This document shows positions 15,920-26,102 of a stretch of 63,638 nucleotides of DNA, piece by piece. Every line of letters begins with the position of its first letter. The first letter of the stretch is position 1. Below the pieces are notes generated by a model, which did no database searches, had not been told where the DNA came from, and saw only the letters and a program-made list of their open reading frames with translations. Position numbers and translations under genes: made by a program. Where the stretch lies: NCBI GenBank assembly GCA_021738535.1, contig JAIPBU010000004.1, positions 100,573 to 164,210 of the forward strand. The letters are read 5' to 3'. This DNA is from Bacteroidales bacterium. GTDB lineage: Bacteria; Bacteroidota; Bacteroidia; Bacteroidales; VadinHA17.

Positions 15920-16995
15920 ATGAAAATCTTGATCTGAAGGAAAGCAGTTTGTTCGGAAAAAAGGATAAACCCCTGATAATATCAGGTCCATGCAGCGCTG
16001 AATCAGAAAAACAGGTTCTTGAAACAGCAAGGAGCCTGAAAGAAATTGGTATTAAGGTATTCAGGGCAGGAATCTGGAAACCCAGGACCAGGCCCGGAAC
16101 ATTTGAGGGTCTAGGTTCTGTTGCATTGCCATGGTTGCGCAGGGTGAAGGAAGAAACAGGGATGCTGACGGCTATAGAAGTAGCTAATATATGGCATATT
16201 AAGGAAGCACTTAATCATGATATTGATATTTTATGGGTAGGGGCACGTACTACAGCCAATCCCTTTGCCGTGCAGGAACTGGCAGATGGTATGAGAGGCA
16301 TAGATAAACCGGTGTTTGTGAAAAACCCGATAAATCCTGATATAGAACTCTGGATAGGTGCTCTTGAGCGCATGAATAAAGCAGGTATTAAGAACCTTGC
16401 TGCAATTCACAGGGGATTCAGTTTTTATGGACAGTCACCTTACAGGAACCTGCCTCAATGGGAAATACCGGTTGAACTGAAAAGAAGGGTCCCTGATTTG
16501 CCTGTTATTACTGACCCCAGCCATATATCCGGAAACCGTAAGCTGATATTCGGGATAGCACAGACAGCACTTGACCTTGACTTCAGCGGATTATTCATCG
16601 AGTCACATTACCGACCTGAAGAAGCACTCAGCGATAAAGATCAACAGCTCAGTCCTGATGATCTTAAAAACGTTCTGTCCGGTCTTATTCACAGGAAGTC
16701 AGAGATTGTCAATACAAGGAAAATGGAAGAACTTAATGAGTACAGGAGACAGATAGACCAGTGGGATGATGAATTGATCAGGGTTCTTAATAACAGGCTT
16801 GCGATATCTGAGAAGATAGGCCATTACAAGAAAAAGGAGAATATTACTATCCTGCAAACAAACCGTTGGTCTGAAATACTTGAGGACAGGTTGAGCAAAG
16901 CCAGGAAAATGGGTATGAGCGACCGTTTTATCACCCAGTTGTTTAAGAATATTCACCAGGAATCAATAAGCTTCCAGAACAGGGTAATGAATTAG
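15916..16995 (+). CDS. DAHP synthase fused to chorismate mutase
   Basis: The 359-residue protein joins two activities. Residues 1-265 are a type I-beta (KDO8P-synthase-like) DAHP synthase with SGPCSAES, FRAGIWKPRTRPGTFEG, WVGARTT and DPSHISGNR; it condenses PEP and erythrose 4-phosphate. Residues 270-359 are an AroQ-class chorismate mutase helix bundle (RRQIDQWDDELIRVLNNRLAISEKIGHYKK, given here as two adjoining helices), converting chorismate to prephenate. This order is known in Bacteroidota, where the mutase domain can mediate feedback control by prephenate. The ATG overlaps the preceding stop by 4 nt. With tyrA in the same operon, first and late steps are co-regulated. Confidence 0.94.
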   Translation: MNENLDLKESSLFGKKDKPLIISGPCSAESEKQVLETARSLKEIGIKVFRAGIWKPRTRPGTFEGLGSVALPWLRRVKEETGMLTAIEVANIWHIKEALNHDIDILWVGARTTANPFAVQELADGMRGIDKPVFVKNPINPDIELWIGALERMNKAGIKNLAAIHRGFSFYGQSPYRNLPQWEIPVELKRRVPDLPVITDPSHISGNRKLIFGIAQTALDLDFSGLFIESHYRPEEALSDKDQQLSPDDLKNVLSGLIHRKSEIVNTRKMEELNEYRRQIDQWDDELIRVLNNRLAISEKIGHYKKKENITILQTNRWSEILEDRLSKARKMGMSDRFITQLFKNIHQESISFQNRVMN

Positions 16996-17034
16996 TTAAT
17001 TTGATTTTCTACCTTTAAAGAATATTTTCCGGAT

Positions 17035-18066
17035 ATGAAAACTGTTGATATAAACTATAAAGGGTCAGGCTCAAACATCTATATATCAGAAGCCTGGCGG
17101 TTAGTACAGGACTTGATTCCTCATGATAATGTTTTTATTATAAGCGATATCAATGTACAAAGGCTCTATGGTGACTGTTTTCCTGATTTTCCCACCATAA
17201 CAATTGGTACGGGAGAAGTGGTGAAAGAGCCTGATACGGTTGAAACAATTATTAAGCATTTGCTGGCCGCTGGAGCTGACAGATCAACTTTCCTTCTCGG
17301 CATTGGTGGCGGTATAGTATGTGATATTGCCGGTTTTGTTGCCTCTGTTTTTATGCGCGGAATAGATTTTGGTTTTATTTCTACCACTCTTTTGTCACAG
17401 GTGGATGCAAGTGTTGGTGGTAAAAATGGAGTTAATATTAACGGCATAAAAAATATTGCAGGTTGTATTACCCAGCCTGAGTTCGTAATATGCGATACAT
17501 CTCTTCTCAGAACACTTGATGAGGCAGAGTATATTTCAGGCCTTGGTGAACTGGTAAAGCACGCACTTATTCTGGACAGTAAACTGTTTGAGGATATTGA
17601 GAAAAATACGGAAAAACTAATAGACAGGGATACAGACCTTCTTGAAGATATGGTTTACAGGTCTGTACAACTGAAAGCCTCTGTGGTTCAAAAAGACATT
17701 GAGGAAAAAGGACTGCGAAGGCTCCTGAATTTCGGACATACCCTCGGGCATGCAGTGGAAGCCGCTGAAGGAATAGTTCACGGATCTGCTGTTGCTTATG
17801 GGATGAGCATTGCAGCTTCAATTTCCAGGGATGAGGGATATATAAGTGATAAAGACCTGGATAGAATAAACAGCTTGTTCAAAAAACTAAAACTGTTTGA
17901 TCAGATCAGCCCTGACTGGGATAATGTAAGTGATAAAATCATGGCTGATAAGAAAAGAAAAGGAAAAGATATCTACTATATTCTCCTGGAGGATATAGGC
18001 AGGGCAATACAGGTAAAGTATCCGCTTGATAAGATTTTGAAGATGATTAAAATTAAAATCCAATAA
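17035..18066 (+). CDS. aroB: 3-Dehydroquinate synthase
   Basis: The 343-residue NAD- and metal-dependent enzyme closes DAHP to 3-dehydroquinate. The nucleotide site reads LGIGGGIVCDIAGFVAS, followed by STTLLSQVDASVGGKNGVN. The metal ligands are in GELVKHALI (Glu) and in NFGHTLGHAVE (His pair). The length is slightly short of the usual 350-360 but no domain is missing. It lies 39 nt after the DAHP synthase-mutase gene and 3 nt before aroA. Confidence 0.95.
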   Translation: MKTVDINYKGSGSNIYISEAWRLVQDLIPHDNVFIISDINVQRLYGDCFPDFPTITIGTGEVVKEPDTVETIIKHLLAAGADRSTFLLGIGGGIVCDIAGFVASVFMRGIDFGFISTTLLSQVDASVGGKNGVNINGIKNIAGCITQPEFVICDTSLLRTLDEAEYISGLGELVKHALILDSKLFEDIEKNTEKLIDRDTDLLEDMVYRSVQLKASVVQKDIEEKGLRRLLNFGHTLGHAVEAAEGIVHGSAVAYGMSIAASISRDEGYISDKDLDRINSLFKKLKLFDQISPDWDNVSDKIMADKKRKGKDIYYILLEDIGRAIQVKYPLDKILKMIKIKIQ

Positions 18067-18069
18067 GAA

Positions 18070-19326
18070 ATGAGGCTGACCGTAGATCCTTCTTTTTCAG
18101 GTGGAAGCATTACTGCACCCGCTTCAAAAAGCGCCATGCAGAGGTATGTGGCCTGTGCTCTTCTGGCTGAAGGTACATGTGAGATACTGAATCCTTCTTA
18201 TTGTGATGATGCCAGGGCTGCCATTGGCATGGCGGAATGCCTGGGGGCAGATATTTCGGAACTACCCGGCAGGATTATTATTCAGGGTGGGTTTAAACCG
18301 CAATGCAATAAGTTGTTTTGCGGAGAATCAGGTTTGGGAGCAAGAGTTTTTTCAGTCCTGGCTGCCCTCCATGACGACTGGATAGAATTAAGAGGTGAGG
18401 GTTCAATACTCAGCAGGCCTTTTAATATGCTTGCAGATACCCTAAGGCCTATGGGCGTGGAAGTGATTTCTAATAAAGATTTACTGCCGGTAAAGATAAA
18501 AGGACCAATAAAGGGAGGCACAGCCATGGTCGACGGTTCTGTCAGTTCCCAGTTCCTTAGCGGTATGCTGCTGGCTTTGCCCCTTGTTCAGAATGATTCT
18601 CACCTTATCGTAAATAATCTCAGCAGTAAACCTTATATTGATCTTACTATCCAGGTGCTTCATGATTTTGGAATAAGTATTGATAACCGGGACTACCGGT
18701 CTTTTTTTATTAATGGTGCACAGCAGTACAAACCGGGAACTTACAGAGTGGAAGGTGACTGGAGTGGTGCAGCGTTCCTTCTTGTTCTTGGTGCAGTTGC
18801 CGGGAATATAGAGGTCAGGGGATTACGCCCTTCCTCATCCCAGTCAGATAAGTATATAGTTGATCTGTTAAAGAGGGCGGGAGCTGATGTAATAGTAAAT
18901 GATTATTCAGTTAAAGTGAAGAAGAACAGACTTGATAGTTTTATTGCTGACATATCTGATTGTCCTGATCTTGCCCCTCCACTGGCTGTTCTTGCATCTT
19001 TCTGTGATGGCAAGACTATACTGACCGGTACCGGCAGGCTAAAGGTAAAAGAAAGTGACAGGGGTAAAGTTCTGGAAAAAGAACTGGGAAAAATGGGTGT
19101 TAAAATTGTCAATTATGATAATCACATGGAGATAGCCGGTCCTTCAGAAATTATTGGTGGGATGTGTGATTCACATGGCGATCACAGGATAGCCATGGCA
19201 TTGGTGACACTGGCCGTTGGCGCAGAACAAAAGATAGCTTTATCAGGTGCTGAAGCAGTTAATAAGTCATATCCTGATTTCTACGATCATATGAGGAGAC
19301 TGGGAATAAGTATTTCAAAATTGTAA
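18070..19326 (+). CDS. aroA: 5-Enolpyruvylshikimate-3-phosphate synthase
   Basis: The 418-residue enzyme joins PEP to shikimate 3-phosphate. The N-terminal PASKSAMQRYVACALL carries the conserved Lys, Ser and Arg. The glycine-rich loop reads CGESGLGARVFS, where many homologues have GNSGTxxR, so the residue following Ser-Gly differs. SVSSQFLSGMLLALPL, the Asp in DCPDLAPPL and KESDRG in the C-terminal lobe follow, and the family ending DHRIAMAL is present. The start is 3 nt after aroB. Confidence 0.95.
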   Translation: MRLTVDPSFSGGSITAPASKSAMQRYVACALLAEGTCEILNPSYCDDARAAIGMAECLGADISELPGRIIIQGGFKPQCNKLFCGESGLGARVFSVLAALHDDWIELRGEGSILSRPFNMLADTLRPMGVEVISNKDLLPVKIKGPIKGGTAMVDGSVSSQFLSGMLLALPLVQNDSHLIVNNLSSKPYIDLTIQVLHDFGISIDNRDYRSFFINGAQQYKPGTYRVEGDWSGAAFLLVLGAVAGNIEVRGLRPSSSQSDKYIVDLLKRAGADVIVNDYSVKVKKNRLDSFIADISDCPDLAPPLAVLASFCDGKTILTGTGRLKVKESDRGKVLEKELGKMGVKIVNYDNHMEIAGPSEIIGGMCDSHGDHRIAMALVTLAVGAEQKIALSGAEAVNKSYPDFYDHMRRLGISISKL

Positions 19327-19362
19327 GATATAATAAATGGTTACTGAATTAATAGTTAATAT

Positions 19363-20355
19363 ATGAATACACTGGGAAAAATTTTCAGAATATCTGTTTT
19401 CGGTGAATCTCACGGTGAAGGCGTGGGGGTGATTATTGATGGTTGTCCTCCCGGTATTATGGTGGATCAGGCAATGCTGCTCAGGGATATTGACAGGCGC
19501 AAGAGTGGTAAAAAAGGCACTACGCCAAGAAAGGAGTATGATATGCCAATGATAATGAGTGGCGTTTTCAAAGGGTATACAACGGGAGCACCAATAATGA
19601 TAATGACTGAAAACACGAACAAGCGATCTCCGGATTATAATAAATTTTCTGATATCCCGCGTCCGGGGCATACGGACATGGTGGCAGATCAAAAATACGG
19701 AGGGTTCTCAGATACACGCGGCAGCGGGCATTTTTCAGGGAGACTTACCTGGTCAATGGTTGCTGCCGGGGCAATTGCCAGGAAAATAATTGAACCCATA
19801 GTTGTTGAAGCCGGGATTTTGAGCGTGGGAGGTAATGAGAATATAGAAGAGGAAGTCGACAGGGCCGTTAGTGAGAAGGATTCAGTAGGAGGATTAATTG
19901 AATGCATTGCAAGCGGAATGCCGGTGGGACTTGGAGAACCACTGTATTATTCACTTGAAGCAGCCGTTAGCAGCTACATATATTCAGTACCTGCAATCAA
20001 GGGTCTTGAGTTTGGTTCAGGCTTCAGGGCTGCTACTATGAGAGGATCTGAGCATAATGACCTTATTGAGAACAAATCGGGAAAAACTAAAACAAATAAC
20101 GCCGGTGGTGTTAATGGTGGTATCAGCAATGGTAATGATTTAGTTCTGAGGGTTGCAGTTAAGCCTCCTTCGAGTATTTCCAGGCCACAAAAGACTTATA
20201 ACAGGAAGACAGGAAAGATTGACCTGCTTGAAATTGAAGGTCGTCATGATGCCTGCATTGCACTCAGGATACCGGTTATTATTGAATCGGCCGTTAGCCT
20301 GGCACTTGCCGACCTGGTTCTGATAAATAAAGCAATATACGGAGGTAAAGAATAA
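19363..20355 (+). CDS. aroC: Chorismate synthase
   Basis: The 330-residue FMN-dependent lyase makes chorismate from EPSP. Signatures are GESHGEGVGVIIDGCPPG at the N-terminus, RRKSGKKGTTPRKE, RPGHTDMVADQKYGGF, RGSGHFSGRLT and GRHDACIALRIPVI. All conserved histidine and arginine motifs are present. The stop is directly followed by the tyrA ATG with no spacer. Confidence 0.96.
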   Translation: MNTLGKIFRISVFGESHGEGVGVIIDGCPPGIMVDQAMLLRDIDRRKSGKKGTTPRKEYDMPMIMSGVFKGYTTGAPIMIMTENTNKRSPDYNKFSDIPRPGHTDMVADQKYGGFSDTRGSGHFSGRLTWSMVAAGAIARKIIEPIVVEAGILSVGGNENIEEEVDRAVSEKDSVGGLIECIASGMPVGLGEPLYYSLEAAVSSYIYSVPAIKGLEFGSGFRAATMRGSEHNDLIENKSGKTKTNNAGGVNGGISNGNDLVLRVAVKPPSSISRPQKTYNRKTGKIDLLEIEGRHDACIALRIPVIIESAVSLALADLVLINKAIYGGKE

Positions 20356-21141
20356 ATGGAAAAGATTTTAATTGCAGGGGCAGGGAGAATGGGTTCCTGG
20401 CTGGCGGAGACACTATGTCTTGACTATGAGGTGGCGGTGTATGATAAGGATCCGCAAAAACTAAAGTACCTTTTTAATACATACAGGTTCAGGGAGCCGG
20501 CTGAGATTGATGCTTATAAGCCTGACCTGCTAATAAATGCAACAGGCCTGAAACAGACTGTGCAAGCTTTTGAACAATTGCTGCCTCATCTGCCGCCTGC
20601 CTGTATAATATCTGATCTTGCCTCCGTAAAGAACGGCCTGGAAAAATATTATTCCGGTTGTGGTTTCAGGTATGTTTCCACTCACCCTATGTTTGGTCCT
20701 ACTTTTGGGAATATAAGGGATCTCAAAGGTCAGAATGCGATAATAATAAAAGAATCAGATCCCGAAGGGAAGGAGTTTTTCAGGGATTTCTACCGGGGAT
20801 TGGGTCTGAAACTTTACGAGTATGATTTTATTGAGCATGATCAGACTATAGCTTATTCACTTTCAATACCTTTCAGTTCAAGTATAGTTTTTTCTGCATG
20901 TATGAAGCAATTACAGGTACCGGGAACAACATTCAGGCACCATCTCAGTATTGCCCAGGGGCTTCTTTCTGAGGATGACTACCTGCTTAGTGGTATCCTG
21001 CTGAACAAGTATTCAGTTGATAAACTATACGAGATAAAGGAAAAACTCAGCGATTTGATTGATATGCTTGAACATGGTGATCAACAGGCCCTCCATGATC
21101 TTTTTAACAGGCTAAGGGGTAATATCGGAATGGATAATTAG
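20356..21141 (+). CDS. tyrA: Prephenate dehydrogenase
   Basis: The 261-residue enzyme oxidatively decarboxylates prephenate to 4-hydroxyphenylpyruvate. It has a Rossmann N-terminus (ILIAGAGRMGSWLAE), the substrate motif STHPMFGPTFG with the catalytic His, and the helical dimerisation domain after residue 165. There is no C-terminal ACT domain, so feedback would have to act elsewhere, consistent with attenuation of the operon. It is the last gene of the operon and overlaps tilS tail-to-tail by 4 nt. pheA (prephenate dehydratase) is not in the operon. Confidence 0.92.
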   Translation: MEKILIAGAGRMGSWLAETLCLDYEVAVYDKDPQKLKYLFNTYRFREPAEIDAYKPDLLINATGLKQTVQAFEQLLPHLPPACIISDLASVKNGLEKYYSGCGFRYVSTHPMFGPTFGNIRDLKGQNAIIIKESDPEGKEFFRDFYRGLGLKLYEYDFIEHDQTIAYSLSIPFSSSIVFSACMKQLQVPGTTFRHHLSIAQGLLSEDDYLLSGILLNKYSVDKLYEIKEKLSDLIDMLEHGDQQALHDLFNRLRGNIGMDN

Positions 21142-22466
21142 CCCGGCCTTTTACGGATAAGCAAAATCTCAGTTGTGGATGTCTTAACCCTGAAACGGTT
21201 ATCTATCCTGTATCCTGCTACCCAGATAATTTTACCATTCATTTCCAGTACATAGATCCTGTCTTTATCAGGCAGGGGAACTTTTATGTCGACAAGGAAA
21301 TCACTTATTTTTTTCCTGCCCTTCATACCCAGTGGATAGAAATAATCTCCTTCCTCCCATTTTCTGATTGTTATGGGAAATGATATCATTGAGGCATCAA
21401 GGCATGCATAGTTGTTGTCACTTATCATCGAGAATTGATCAGCCTTAATAATTTCAGCATTGTCTGTCAGGAAGGAGTCTTTCAATTCCTCCGGGGATTT
21501 GATTTCAATTATTTTGTCAGGAGGATTTTTGCTTTTCCTGGTAATTATCAGCTCTGTCCTGTCCCGGGTAATAGTGTGTGTGTCGCTGTGTAATTGTTTG
21601 CCACTGGCGGATTTTAAAAGACCTGAAATTTCCTTTGCCTGTAATCTTCCGAATCCCCAATCCCTGAAAATTTCAAAAATCCAGGTTTCGGGATGTTGCA
21701 ATGAAGAAAGACTATCTGTGGAAATCCGGTACCTGCTTTCAGTCCCTTTAACTATTTTATTTTTCTTTTCCCGGATGGCACTTATGTAAATATCCCAGGC
21801 AGACGACAGGTGCTCACTTGTTTCATTTATTGATTCAAGGAAAGAGGGATTTATATCCCTGAATATGGAAAGTACATCATGCCTGATCTTATTCCTCGTA
21901 TATTTTGTTTCGGAATTGCTTGAGTCTTCCCGGTACTCTACCCGGTTTTCACGAATATATTGGTCTATCATCTCCCTGCTTGCAAAAAGAAGAGGCCTGA
22001 TTACCCTTCCGGTCTTTTCTTTAATACCTGTAAGTCCCTTCAAACCTGTTCCCCTGATCAGGTTGATTATCAGGGTTTCAACGGAATCATTAAGATTATG
22101 ACCAATGGCAATCAGGTCAAATCCCTCACCTGAGCGTATTCTTTCAAGCCATTCGTACCTGAGATCTCTTGCGGCCATTTGAATTGAAATTCCATGTTTT
22201 TCTGCATATTCTGATGTAGCAAATCGTGTTTTATATAATTTCACATTTAGTGAGCTGCAATATCTCTCCACAAATTTTTCATCTTCTTCTGACTCCGTAC
22301 CCCTGAGCTGGAAGTTACAATGAGCGGCAGCCACTTTGTATCCTGATGAATTCAGAAGATGAAGAAGAACTGCGGAATCTCTTCCACCGCTTAGTGCAAC
22401 AATAATTTTATCACCGGCGGAAAATAATGATTTTGATACCCTGTATTTTTCAAGTTTATCTTTCAT
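21138..22466 (-). CDS. tilS: tRNA(Ile)-lysidine synthase
   Basis: The 442-residue N-type ATP pyrophosphatase modifies cytidine 34 of tRNA-Ile(CAU) with lysine. The PP-loop IVALSGGRDSAVLLHLL begins near residue 22; HCNFQLRG, GHNLNDSVETLIINLIRGTG and RNKIRHDVL follow, and the C-terminal TilS domain is at about 360-442 (KWEEGDYFYPLGMKGRKKISDFLVD in two joined motifs). Its start is 7 nt after the stop of the outer-membrane gene at 22474, so it is second in a two-gene minus-strand operon. Confidence 0.93.
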   Translation of the reverse strand: MKDKLEKYRVSKSLFSAGDKIIVALSGGRDSAVLLHLLNSSGYKVAAAHCNFQLRGTESEEDEKFVERYCSSLNVKLYKTRFATSEYAEKHGISIQMAARDLRYEWLERIRSGEGFDLIAIGHNLNDSVETLIINLIRGTGLKGLTGIKEKTGRVIRPLLFASREMIDQYIRENRVEYREDSSNSETKYTRNKIRHDVLSIFRDINPSFLESINETSEHLSSAWDIYISAIREKKNKIVKGTESRYRISTDSLSSLQHPETWIFEIFRDWGFGRLQAKEISGLLKSASGKQLHSDTHTITRDRTELIITRKSKNPPDKIIEIKSPEELKDSFLTDNAEIIKADQFSMISDNNYACLDASMISFPITIRKWEEGDYFYPLGMKGRKKISDFLVDIKVPLPDKDRIYVLEMNGKIIWVAGYRIDNRFRVKTSTTEILLIRKRPG

Positions 22467-22473
22467 ACGTTTA

Positions 22474-24402
22474 TCATCTGAATTTTGTTATTCCCGGTGG
22501 TCCCGGATCAAATCCCGGAGGATCAAGCAATCGTTCTCCTTCAACATCTACATGTTGTAATATGGAACCAGGCGGGGCACCGGGATATATACCAAATCTG
22601 ATCTGGAAGGTGTTAAATACCAGGTTGTCATTTCTAACTCTCAGACCGATACCGAATCCGGAAACCATGTTTTGATATTCATAAAACCTTGAACCACGGC
22701 TGTATAATACCATATCGGCAAAGCCAAAGAATGCCAGGCGGAATCCATAGACAAACATTTTACTGAATGCAACAGTTTCAAGATTCAGGTATATTCTCTG
22801 GTCCGGTTTTATTGAATCATTCTTAAACCCTCTTATTCCATAACCATCTCTTACAAAAAGATATTCATCATCGAAGCGAAAAAATCCCCTTTTATAATCC
22901 AGAGTTGCAAATAGTCTTAACTTGTATGATTTCATATCGTAAAGATCCGATATGTAATTCAGGTTAAAGTTCAGCAAACCCTGTTCGGTCATGTTGTTTT
23001 TAACAAAAGCTGAAACCTGGCCTCGCCCGTAGAAATATCCTGCTCCCGGTACAAAGGATCCGAAAGCTGATTTTATCGAAAAATAATCGCGCGGACTGAA
23101 TTCATTGTATTCCTTACCATAAGTCATCTCCAGCATGCCACCGTAGGGAATGTCTTCATTACGTCCGTAATTATATATCAGGTTGGCCTTGTAAAACCTC
23201 TGGGAGACAAAGGAAAGAGATGCCAGGTACAGGTTGTATTTCTGGTACCTGTAATAGGAGTTGCTGGATATTTCCGGCCTTTCCCATACATTGTTGTTTA
23301 CGTATCGGGCTGAAATAACCGCACGTGTAAAATTGATATCATTCAGAAGAAATGATCTTCCAAGCCAGAAATCTATATTACTTGATTCAACAGGTTCAGG
23401 TACCAGAAGAGTGTCCAGGTCTTCCAGTATATTTGATTCCCGTATCGAAATGCCTCCTGCATATTGTGTATAAGCTGTCAGGAAATCACGCTTAACCTCT
23501 ACTTTTCTTATTCTCCTCATAAATGCATTCCTGTAGCTCAGTTTTGCATCTATCATTGTCTGACTGATGTTTTTCATCTCGTATGATGCACTGAACCCTG
23601 CTGAGTTATATTTCCTGTAGTCATATGGAACCTCCAGTTGCAGTTCATGGCCGAGGCCAACCATATTTTTTTCGAATAAAGATACTTTTCCAACATTATA
23701 ACCATGGATTTCAGTCATAAGTCCCAGCGAGTATACGTCCTTTGTAATAACCATTATATCAACGTCTTCACGAGATACGGGGACTATTATTATCCTGGCA
23801 TCGTATATGTATGGCAGTTTTCTCAAAAGCCTTTCACTTTCCGAGAGCCTGTTGGGAGTAAGTGTATCGTTTTCATCGAAAATAAGATAGCTTCTTATAA
23901 CTGCTTCCCTGGTTTTGATATGAGTTTTATTAAGGAAGAAGTTTTTTTCATTCTTCAGTGAGGATTCAGGATCAGCCACGGTGGTTCCGAATACATTCAG
24001 TCTTTTAACGTAAATGTGCCTTATCCTCTTTCCATCGTGATCAGCAAAATTATCTATATTCTTTTTGTTTATTTTTGAGGGATTTAACCTGGCAGGGGGT
24101 ATAACAACAATATCATAAAGAAAGCTGGTGAATTTCTTCTTTTGAGCTCTTGCCTTTAGTGAGTCGTAAAATATTATAGTTTGCTTATAGGCATTGGTGT
24201 CTTCAGGCATGTAACTATTCGATACGTAGATAACAGTATCCTTATTAAAGTAAACCAGAGAGTCATTAATATTCACATAGGAACCTTTTTCCACTCTTAC
24301 CGGTTTAAGGAAAATGTTTTTCTGTGCTGTTGAGAAATCAGTGACTAAACAGTACAGTATAAGTGTAAATAACAATGCCCGTATGTACTTCGTATATGAC
24401 AT
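22474..24402 (-). CDS. POTRA/Omp85-like outer-membrane protein
   Basis: The 642-residue protein has a signal peptide (about 1-26, ending STAQ), then a roughly 100-residue segment containing a POTRA-type unit (RHIYVKRLNVFG through LLRKLPYIYDARIIIVPV) and finally an aromatic-rich beta-barrel of about 400 residues. It ends in a Pro/Gly-rich tail and lacks a terminal aromatic residue. The architecture resembles a one-POTRA BamA/TamA-like or ShlB-like protein. Canonical BamA is larger with five POTRAs, so this is a paralogue of unknown cargo. It is upstream of tilS on the same strand. Confidence 0.7.
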   Translation of the reverse strand: MSYTKYIRALLFTLILYCLVTDFSTAQKNIFLKPVRVEKGSYVNINDSLVYFNKDTVIYVSNSYMPEDTNAYKQTIIFYDSLKARAQKKKFTSFLYDIVVIPPARLNPSKINKKNIDNFADHDGKRIRHIYVKRLNVFGTTVADPESSLKNEKNFFLNKTHIKTREAVIRSYLIFDENDTLTPNRLSESERLLRKLPYIYDARIIIVPVSREDVDIMVITKDVYSLGLMTEIHGYNVGKVSLFEKNMVGLGHELQLEVPYDYRKYNSAGFSASYEMKNISQTMIDAKLSYRNAFMRRIRKVEVKRDFLTAYTQYAGGISIRESNILEDLDTLLVPEPVESSNIDFWLGRSFLLNDINFTRAVISARYVNNNVWERPEISSNSYYRYQKYNLYLASLSFVSQRFYKANLIYNYGRNEDIPYGGMLEMTYGKEYNEFSPRDYFSIKSAFGSFVPGAGYFYGRGQVSAFVKNNMTEQGLLNFNLNYISDLYDMKSYKLRLFATLDYKRGFFRFDDEYLFVRDGYGIRGFKNDSIKPDQRIYLNLETVAFSKMFVYGFRLAFFGFADMVLYSRGSRFYEYQNMVSGFGIGLRVRNDNLVFNTFQIRFGIYPGAPPGSILQHVDVEGERLLDPPGFDPGPPGITKFR

Positions 24403-24525
24403 TTTGCTGTTTATTCAAAACATAACGGCCGTGGCACTTATCCTGCTGATTTTGTGCGGACAGGTGTTTCTCCAGCGAGGGGCAATGTACTAAAAAATGA
24501 TTAAAAAAAAACGCGCCGTTTAATT

Positions 24526-26001
24526 CTAATAAGCCTTAGCGAAAACTACTCTTTGTTTTGACGGCTTGCCTGAATAAACGCATTTGCCTTCTTCATTGTT
24601 ATTGCCCACCGGGATAACTCTGATAGTAGCTTTTGTTTCGTTTTTTATTCTTTCTTCTGTCTCAGCACTACCATCCCAGTGAGCATAAATAAATCCACCC
24701 CTGTTGTTTATTGATTCCTTGAATTCTTCCCAGGAATCAACGGTATAGCTATTATCATTTCTGAACTGAAGTGATTTGTTATAAATATTTTCCTGTATCT
24801 CTTTCATCAGCTTAACGGCATAATCCGTTACCTTGTCAATAGCAATGGTTTCCTTGCTTAGAGTATCACGTCTTGCAAGTTCTATAGTACCATTTTCAAT
24901 GTCGCGCGGACCAATTGCCAGTCGGAGAGGTACACCTTTTAGCTCGTATTCAGCAAATTTAAACCCGGGTTTATGAGTGTCTCTGTCGTCATATTTTACG
25001 CTGAGACCTTTGGCCTCCAGTTCTGACTTGATCTTTAATGCCGTTTGGGAAATTGAATCGAGTTGAGAATTTCCTTTATAGATAGGGACAATCACGACCT
25101 GTATTGGGGCAAGGTTAGGGGGTAGCACAAGACCATTATTATCTCCATGTGCCATCACCAGGGCTCCCATTAACCTTGTGGAAACTCCCCAGGAAGTTGA
25201 CCATACATGCTCCAGCTTTCCGGATTTGTCAGTGAACTGAACATCAAAAGCTTTTGCGAAGTTCTGGCCAAGGAAGTGAGACGTTCCTGCCTGAAGGGCT
25301 TTGCCATCCTGCATAAGAGCTTCTATAGCATAAGTATCTATTGCACCGGCGAATTTTTCAGCATCGGACTTAAATCCTTTAAGAACAGGTATGCCCATAA
25401 ATTTTTCAGCAAAATAAGCATACAGATCAATTATGGTTTTGGTTTCTTCTTCAGCCTCTTCCCTGGTAGCATGGGCAGTGTGCCCCTCCTGCCACAGGAA
25501 TTCTGCTGTTCTGAGAAATAGTCTTGTCCGCATTTCCCATCTTACCACGTTAGCCCACTGGTTAATTAAGAGGGGAAGGTCTCGATACGACTGTATCCAG
25601 TTTTTGTAAGTATTCCAGATTATGGTCTCGGATGTGGGTCTTACGATCAATTCTTCCTCCAGTTTTGCATCAGGATCAACCTCAATACCTTTGCCATCTT
25701 CGCTGTTTTTTAGCCTGTAATGCGTTACTACAGCACATTCCTTGGCAAATCCTTCAACATGGTCGGCCTCTTTTGCAAAGAAGGATTTTGGAATAAAAAG
25801 GGGAAAATAAGCATTTACATGTCCTGTTGCCTTAAAGAGTTTATCCAGCTCTGCCTGGGCTTTTTCCCATATGGCATACCCATATGGTTTTATTACCATG
25901 CATCCACGTACTGCTGAGTTTTCAGCAAGATCTGCCTTGATAACCAGATCGTTATACCACTGGGCGTAGTTGTCTTCCTTCTTTGTTAAAAAATCTGCCA
26001 T
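24526..26001 (-). CDS. proS: Prolyl-tRNA synthetase (short, archaeal/eukaryote-like type)
   Basis: The 491-residue class II enzyme charges tRNA-Pro. It starts with [18 protein letters not shown] and contains the motif 2 region ([23 protein letters not shown], seen as two neighbouring stretches) and the Cys/Tyr-terminated C-terminal domain ending VVFAKAY. It lacks the insertion-editing domain between motifs 2 and 3, so it belongs to the ProS type 3 group common in Bacteroidota and archaea. The ATG is 101 nt from the divergent Tyr-rich secreted gene. Confidence 0.95.
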   Translation of the reverse strand: MADFLTKKEDNYAQWYNDLVIKADLAENSAVRGCMVIKPYGYAIWEKAQAELDKLFKATGHVNAYFPLFIPKSFFAKEADHVEGFAKECAVVTHYRLKNSEDGKGIEVDPDAKLEEELIVRPTSETIIWNTYKNWIQSYRDLPLLINQWANVVRWEMRTRLFLRTAEFLWQEGHTAHATREEAEEETKTIIDLYAYFAEKFMGIPVLKGFKSDAEKFAGAIDTYAIEALMQDGKALQAGTSHFLGQNFAKAFDVQFTDKSGKLEHVWSTSWGVSTRLMGALVMAHGDNNGLVLPPNLAPIQVVIVPIYKGNSQLDSISQTALKIKSELEAKGLSVKYDDRDTHKPGFKFAEYELKGVPLRLAIGPRDIENGTIELARRDTLSKETIAIDKVTDYAVKLMKEIQENIYNKSLQFRNDNSYTVDSWEEFKESINNRGGFIYAHWDGSAETEERIKNETKATIRVIPVGNNNEEGKCVYSGKPSKQRVVFAKAY

Positions 26002-26102
26002 GTTATTTGGTATGGAATTTGTAAATTGTTAAATGAAATTAATACTGAAAATATCGGACAAAGTAAATAAACTTACAATTAATATAAAAGCAGGAGGGTG
26101 TC

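Noticed and set aside
24495..24525. Hairpin-like AACGGCGCGTT with a T run on the minus strand after proS
   Set aside because: The possible stem is only about 4 bp; too weak to call a terminator.
26030..26102. proS promoter on the minus strand (TTTACTTTG)
   Set aside because: The spacing inside the -7 element is one base short and no -33 element matches.
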